Below, piece by piece: positions 13,146-17,147 of a stretch of 17,147 bases of DNA (its first letter is position 1; every line of letters starts with the position of its first letter). The stretch is from an archaeon. Its GTDB lineage: Archaea; Asgardarchaeota; Hermodarchaeia; Hermodarchaeales; Hermodarchaeaceae. Made by a program: the position numbers and the translations under genes. The notes below the pieces were generated by a model. That model was not told the origin of the DNA. It made no database searches and saw only the letters and a list, made by a program, of their open reading frames with translations. Location: positions 1 through 17,147 of the forward strand of contig JABXGS010000157.1 in NCBI GenBank assembly GCA_016550425.1, given 5' to 3'.

Positions 13146-13574
13146 TCAATCAATACTGCGGCCTGACTCGGCGAGGGGGTGGCCGAAGCATTCGAGCCGA
13201 AACGCCTTATACCAGCCAAAGGGTGTCTGATGGACTGAGAAGCCTTGATCCTGAAGGGCTATGGTGAGGCTTTGGAGTAAACGTATCGCGAATTTTGGTT
13301 TTGCGAGTTTTCTGGGGAAGATGTGTGCGTGGGGATACAACACGATGTTCATCACTTTTACTCGGTCTGCTACAAGTTTGATTTCTTCCGCAGCTTTCTT
13401 TACAATTTCTGATAATCGTCCCTCATCAGAAGCTTCAATTGCACAGAATACAGTCAGGCAATTCTCAAAGTCTTTCCATTCTCCTTCTGTTGCTTCATCT
13501 CGTATACTGATTTTTACTGCTTCCGTGGCTTTGTATGCAAGGTTTCCATGAAAGATTAGTAATCGCATCCGCAT
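13146..13574 (-). CDS. Stand-alone archaeal ThrRS editing domain (trans-editing of mischarged tRNA-Thr)
   Basis: The product has 142 residues and matches, over its whole length, the N-terminal editing domain of archaeal threonyl-tRNA synthetase (a D-aminoacyl-tRNA deacylase-like fold). Visible landmarks are MRLLIFHG (3-10), the segment VKKAAEEI, IVLYPHAHI (77-85), and TPFGWYKAF then HPLAE (117-136). The Y-K of GWYKAF (122-123) includes the lysine known to be needed for hydrolysis of Ser-tRNA-Thr in Pyrococcus, and E136 fits another active-site position. No catalytic or anticodon-binding ThrRS domain follows: the TGA stop is real and S26e starts within 120 bases. I infer that it acts in trans, with ThrRS encoded elsewhere. 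It starts directly after the GlmM-like stop codon with no gap; ATG at 13568 is an equally good start. Confidence 0.85.
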   Translation of the reverse strand: MRMRLLIFHGNLAYKATEAVKISIRDEATEGEWKDFENCLTVFCAIEASDEGRLSEIVKKAAEEIKLVADRVKVMNIVLYPHAHIFPRKLAKPKFAIRLLQSLTIALQDQGFSVHQTPFGWYKAFRLECFGHPLAESGRSID

Positions 13575-14951
13575 CTACTCTTTTAGTTCTTGAATGGCCT
13601 TTTTCACTATTTTCAGTCCTTGGGTAGCTAATGCTTGAGCTCGGGTTTTAGTGTTAGCCTCTGCGAAAACCCGGAATAGTGATTCGGTTCCGGAGGGGCG
13701 GAGAAGAACCCAACCATCTGAATAACGCAGTTTCACTCCATCGATGGCATTTACCTGGGCATTAGCGGGTATTGCATTTCGAACTTGAGAAAGTAGAAGA
13801 TCCTTTTGCTGATTGGAACATGGTATTTCATCCTTTACTTGGAAATAAGCAGGAAATTTGCGGTCGATTTCCTCCAGTGATTTGTTCTCCGTCGCGAGGA
13901 GTTCAAGAATCTTAAGGGCGGTTAGCATTCCCTCCCGGGTCCATGACCAGCCTCGATAGACCACTCCCCCGTTTTCCTCGCCTCCAATCACTGCATTAGC
14001 CTTCTTCATTTCAGATACAATATATGGCTCGCCCACTTTGGTTTCAATCACTTCAGCATCCATTTCGTCTGCAACATCGTAGATTACATCACTGGTCGCA
14101 ACTTGTGTGACAACACGTTTAGGTTTTTCTTGAAGATCTCGAAGGGTTTGATATACTGCCAGCGCAAACCCTCTGTCACCAGGTAAATACCGACCCTGAT
14201 CCGTGACGAAAATGATGCGGTCCGCGTCCCCATCCCATGCCATTCCCAGGTCCAGGTTGTTTTCCTTTACACATGTAATTAGCCTGGTGAGGTTACTCTC
14301 CTTTGGTTCGGGTAATCGGTTTTTGAATAATCCATCCGGTTCACAAAACAGTAATTCGTTTTCTGTCCCAACGGCGTTCAGAATGACCGGCGTTACCATG
14401 GCGGCAGCACCCCCGCCACAATCGGCGGCTATTCGAAATTCTTGTTGAGAGATTGCCTTCGAATCAATTTGTTCTAGTAAGTTCTCAATATATTGAAGTC
14501 GAAAATCATCAGCAGGTTCAAGTCGTCCACAGTGTTGCCAGGTTGTTATACTTTTCTTCCCTGCTAGGTATTGGCTTTCGATTTCTAGTTCCATGTTTGA
14601 TGTAAACGAAGCGCCATCGGAATCCCATAATTTGATGCCATTATATTCGGGGGGGTTATGACTTGCAGTAATCATGACACCACCGTTCAGTTCAAGCTGA
14701 GGAATGGCATAGGATAACAGGGGTGTTGGAACCAAGCCAAATAGGTAGACGTTGCAGCCACCTGCCATCAAGCCTGTACTAAATGCAAATCCTAGCATTT
14801 CGCTAGACTGCCGGGTATCCCATCCCAAACCGATGGTGTTTGGGGTTCCCAGATATCCTGCAAGAGTGAGTCCGATATCATGTGCCATAGCTGAGGTCAA
14901 GTCCAGATTGACTTTTCCACGAAATCCTTGGGTGCCAAATAATCGAGTCAA
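13575..14951 (-). CDS. glmM: Phosphohexomutase, GlmM-like (phosphoglucosamine/phosphomannose/phosphoglucose mutase)
   Basis: This alpha-D-phosphohexomutase has 458 residues and all four domains. The opening RLFGTQGFRG replaces the usual FGTSGIRG. The phosphoserine loop is TASHNPPEYNG with S97, the metal loop DGDADR is at 240-245, the sugar loop GEENGG at 324-329, and the phosphate loop RPSGTE at 418-423. These enzymes interconvert the 1- and 6-phosphates of glucosamine, mannose or glucose. Archaeal GlmM proteins of this length feed UDP-GlcNAc synthesis, but specificity is not readable from motifs. The TTG start has GAGG at 8-base spacing and a TATA-like box about 44 bases upstream. The ThrRS editing gene follows with no gap. 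Confidence 0.88.
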   Translation of the reverse strand: MTRLFGTQGFRGKVNLDLTSAMAHDIGLTLAGYLGTPNTIGLGWDTRQSSEMLGFAFSTGLMAGGCNVYLFGLVPTPLLSYAIPQLELNGGVMITASHNPPEYNGIKLWDSDGASFTSNMELEIESQYLAGKKSITTWQHCGRLEPADDFRLQYIENLLEQIDSKAISQQEFRIAADCGGGAAAMVTPVILNAVGTENELLFCEPDGLFKNRLPEPKESNLTRLITCVKENNLDLGMAWDGDADRIIFVTDQGRYLPGDRGFALAVYQTLRDLQEKPKRVVTQVATSDVIYDVADEMDAEVIETKVGEPYIVSEMKKANAVIGGEENGGVVYRGWSWTREGMLTALKILELLATENKSLEEIDRKFPAYFQVKDEIPCSNQQKDLLLSQVRNAIPANAQVNAIDGVKLRYSDGWVLLRPSGTESLFRVFAEANTKTRAQALATQGLKIVKKAIQELKE

Positions 14952-14989
14952 TAGCAGGTCCTCTTGTACACCTCAAAACTACTTGTACG

Positions 14990-15000
14990 CGTATTAATGT
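14990..15000 (-). promoter_or_regulatory. TATA-like box for the GlmM-like gene
   Basis: The minus strand reads ACATTAATACG, centred about 44 bases upstream of the TTG start, in the 79-base gap after the helical-protein gene. It may start a transcript covering glmM, the ThrRS editing gene and perhaps S26e. Confidence 0.35.
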
Positions 15001-15030
15001 GTAGGCTATACAACGCTAGGCTTGATGCCC

Positions 15031-15741
15031 TTAGAACATATTGGTAGGAACGTTTTGCCGAGACACTAAGGATCGTGTTTCTTCGATGTGGGTTCCAATT
15101 TCTCGACGAATCGTCTCGATTCGTTCAGATTCAAGATACGGCTCCATCGTCCAAAGTAGAAGATTCGTGTAGAGCTCCTTCGGGTCCAAGAGTTCCTCAA
15201 TGTTTCGGATGGTCTTCATTCGGAAGAGATATTCATCCTCATACATGCAGACAATGACTCGGAGTTTTCCACATAAGGCATCAACATTTTCAACTAGTTG
15301 ACGGACTCGGGGCTCATCATTTCCTTCTTCTCTTAAGAGGCTGGCTCCTCGCCGTTGGAGCTCAGAGACGCGCTTTTCCATTAGGCGCATTTTCCGGATC
15401 GAGCTTTCAAAATCGGATGCTAAGGCTAAAACCTTGGGAAGGACTTTATCGAGTAGCCCCATGTTCTTAGTTATAGCTCGATCAACAATTCCATCAAAAG
15501 AATTCAGTTTTCCAAGATCCTCGATGTTGCGAAGATAATTGATTTTGGATAGGGCGCCAAGGATTACTCGAATGGGGCGGAGTGAACTTCGATGGGCTGA
15601 TTCCCATCGGTTCATTGCATCGTCTAAACCTCCGGTTACCTCGCGCATGGATCGTCCAAACTCACGTATGATTGCAGCAAGATTGTCTTCATCCATTGAC
15701 GGAGAACTCCCAAGGGAATCCGCAGACTTAACGACCCGCAT
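15031..15741 (-). CDS. Unrecognised all-helical protein
   Basis: The product has 236 residues and I do not recognise the family. It has no signal peptide or membrane segment. From about residue 18 to 230 the pattern is almost entirely helical and charged, with heptad-like stretches (SSIRKMRLMEKRVSELQRRG near 113-132, and ESERIETIRREIGTHIEETR near 203-222) that suggest coiled coils or a helical bundle. It has two cysteines, in a non-metal context. The start may be ATG 15741 (GAG nearby) or ATG 15696 at residue 16 (GGGAG 10 bases before). It sits alone between the two phosphohexomutases, sharing a divergent promoter region with the right-hand one. No function is assigned. Confidence 0.6.
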   Translation of the reverse strand: MRVVKSADSLGSSPSMDEDNLAAIIREFGRSMREVTGGLDDAMNRWESAHRSSLRPIRVILGALSKINYLRNIEDLGKLNSFDGIVDRAITKNMGLLDKVLPKVLALASDFESSIRKMRLMEKRVSELQRRGASLLREEGNDEPRVRQLVENVDALCGKLRVIVCMYEDEYLFRMKTIRNIEELLDPKELYTNLLLWTMEPYLESERIETIRREIGTHIEETRSLVSRQNVPTNMF

Positions 15742-15807
15742 CCTAATCTCAATAAGTAGTCTGCGAATTTAACTTCTTTGCTTTGTGCATTGCAGAAAAA
15801 ACCAGCC

Positions 15808-15827
15808 TATAAAAAGGGGTATAAAAG
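15808..15827 (+). promoter_or_regulatory. Tandem TATA boxes for the second phosphohexomutase
   Basis: TATAAAAA (15808-15815) and TATAAAAG (15820-15827) follow one another 12 bases apart, the second with a purine-rich AAAAGGGG in front, as expected for a BRE. From the second box transcription would start near 15851, leaving a leader that carries GAGG before ATG 15873. The first would start transcription near 15838, at the in-frame ATG 15837. On the other strand the first box could serve the helical-protein gene. Confidence 0.55.
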
Positions 15828-15872
15828 GTTTGACTAATGATTTATGGGCAACCAATTCCCAGAGGCATCAAT

Positions 15873-17147
15873 ATGGCGTGGAGTCCGCATTTTGGTACGA
15901 GTGGTATTCGTGGATGTGTGCCAGAAGAACTCAATGCTGAGATTGCCTGGCAAATCGGATATAGTGTTGCTACTGTGTTCAACCAACAACCAATCCTAGT
16001 CTGCCATGACAACCGAACCAGTAGTCCCCTCCTCGCCAAGGCCATATGTAGTGGATTAATGGCTGGCGGATCTGACGCCTATTATGGAGGTGAAGTAATC
16101 ACTCCCGCTGTAAGCCTGTATACCCGTAATTGTGATTTAGCTGGGGCAATACTAGTCACTGGCAGCCATATTCCGGCAAACATGTCAGGAATTGAAGTTC
16201 TTGGAACCGATGGGGCTCCTGTTCCTTTAGAGCTTGAGGAAAAAATCGAAAAGATCAACATGGCTAAAGTTGTCCCGATCCCTTGGCAGTTTCATGGGCA
16301 AATCCGCTATATCACCGACGTGGGCTCCTTCTGGGTTAGAAAAGTTCTAGAACAAGTAGATAGAAACCTGATTCAGCAGCGGAAGTTCCGGGTCGTTGTT
16401 GATGCAGCTAATGGCACCGCAATTCCTTGGTTACTTGATATGTTGAAACAACTCCAATGTGAAGTTATTGGGGTGAACATCGAACGCGATTCAAAGTTTC
16501 CCGGTCGTTCACCGAATCTTCGAGTCAAATTGCTTGATGAGGCAGCCCAATTAGTAAAAGAGAAGAATGCCGATTTTGGCGTCGCTACTGATGGGGATGC
16601 TGATCGAGCGTTTTTCATTGATGATAAAGGTCGCGCCTTAATGGGTGATGTATCTGGGACACTCCTAGCCCAAATCGAACTGATTCGTGAAGGGGGTGGC
16701 ACCATTGTGACGCCCATCAACTCGAGTAATCTTGTTGAAGATATTGTTGGACAATTTAAAGCACGAGTCGTATACAGCCGAGTTGGACCGCCAGCGATGG
16801 TTGCTGCAGCCAAGAAGTACAATGCCCTTTTCACGTTTGAGGAATCGGGGAAAATCATCTATCCTCGAATCAACTATCTTTCGGATAGTGGACTTGGTAC
16901 TGTGCGCCTAATGGAGTATCTCGCAAAAACCCAAAAACCGTTGAGTGCCATTATCGACGAATTCCCCAAGTACACGCAACTAAAACGAGCAATTGGCTGC
17001 CCGAACAAACTCAAAGAGCAGGTCACTGCACATGCTTTAAGCATGGTGAAACAGCATTTCCCTAAAGCGAAGGTAATCACCAAAGATGGAGTTAAGGTGG
17101 TCTTCGATGATGGATGGCTTCTTCTCCGCCCCTCCGGGACCGAACCA
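15873..17147 (+). CDS. Second phosphohexomutase (phosphomannomutase/phosphoglucomutase family), 3' end cut by window edge
   Basis: The reading frame is open for 425 codons to the window edge. It has HFGTSGIRG (6-14), a phosphoserine loop VTGSHIPANMSG with S98, the metal loop DGDADR (240-245), the sugar loop FEESG (322-326) and the phosphate loop RPSGTEP at the very end, so all catalytic parts are present and only the C-terminal tail is missing. The SHIP form instead of SHNP marks a different subgroup from the GlmM-like gene. I chose ATG 15873 because GAGG stands 7 bases before it and the homologous sequence begins there; ATG 15837 in the same frame would add 12 residues. It is divergent from the helical-protein gene. 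The substrate (glucose, mannose or glucosamine phosphate) is undetermined. Confidence 0.87.
   Translation, partial: MAWSPHFGTSGIRGCVPEELNAEIAWQIGYSVATVFNQQPILVCHDNRTSSPLLAKAICSGLMAGGSDAYYGGEVITPAVSLYTRNCDLAGAILVTGSHIPANMSGIEVLGTDGAPVPLELEEKIEKINMAKVVPIPWQFHGQIRYITDVGSFWVRKVLEQVDRNLIQQRKFRVVVDAANGTAIPWLLDMLKQLQCEVIGVNIERDSKFPGRSPNLRVKLLDEAAQLVKEKNADFGVATDGDADRAFFIDDKGRALMGDVSGTLLAQIELIREGGGTIVTPINSSNLVEDIVGQFKARVVYSRVGPPAMVAAAKKYNALFTFEESGKIIYPRINYLSDSGLGTVRLMEYLAKTQKPLSAIIDEFPKYTQLKRAIGCPNKLKEQVTAHALSMVKQHFPKAKVITKDGVKVVFDDGWLLLRPSGTEP

Noticed and set aside
16373..16858. A 161-codon open frame on the minus strand
   Set aside because: It is fully antisense to the second phosphohexomutase, whose catalytic motifs fill this stretch; the translation has low-complexity Ser, Arg and Pro typical of a shadow frame.

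Overview
The window is a gene-dense piece of archaeal chromosome, most likely from an Asgard archaeon. Archaeal signs are an ether-lipid prenyltransferase (DGGGP synthase type), a CDP-alcohol archaetidyl transferase with an ERPERL signature, the archaeal form of AspRS, TrmY, and an archaea-type ThrRS editing domain. Ribosomal protein S26e excludes most euryarchaea, because the family is known from TACK archaea, Asgards and eukaryotes. A gelsolin-like domain protein encoded beside a Roadblock/LC7 protein points to Asgard. This placement is inferred from gene content; no rRNA gene is present.

Layout from left to right. (1) Minus strand, 1-1005: the start of a calcineurin-like phosphoesterase cut by the window edge, preceded in the same transcript by the lipid prenyltransferase. 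(2) Plus strand, 1027-2175: a HerA/FtsK-like protein whose Walker A motif has decayed. (3) Minus strand, about 5800 down to 2204: a likely operon of gelsolin-like protein, Roadblock, HD-domain nucleotidase, AspRS and a small TPR protein. (4) Minus strand: SerRS; a secreted, C-terminally anchored alpha/alpha-toroid protein rich in N-glycosylation sequons; thioredoxin reductase; and two tandem PhoU-TrkA_C proteins with overlapping ends. (5) Plus strand, 11047-11718: the archaetidylinositol phosphate synthase-type enzyme, whose 3' end overlaps a convergent PadR regulator by 47 bp. (6) Minus strand, 15741 down to 11672: an unrecognised helical protein, a GlmM-like phosphohexomutase, a stand-alone ThrRS editing domain, S26e, TrmY and PadR. 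(7) Plus strand, 15873 to the window end: a second, divergent phosphohexomutase cut by the edge.

The genes fall into three themes: translation and its accuracy (AspRS, SerRS, ThrRS editing domain, TrmY, S26e), membrane lipid and sugar-phosphate supply (UbiA, CDP-alcohol transferase, two hexomutases), and Asgard-type cytoskeletal or signalling parts (gelsolin-like, Roadblock). No gap between genes exceeds 300 bases. I saw no tRNA, rRNA, CRISPR array or insertion sequence. Start codons are often GTG or TTG, and one gene appears to begin with CTG; several starts were chosen from Shine-Dalgarno spacing rather than ORF length.

The most unusual items are the free ThrRS editing domain, the degenerate HerA-like protein, the gelsolin/Roadblock/HD/AspRS operon, and a short leader ORF with an ideal ribosome-binding site just before S26e.
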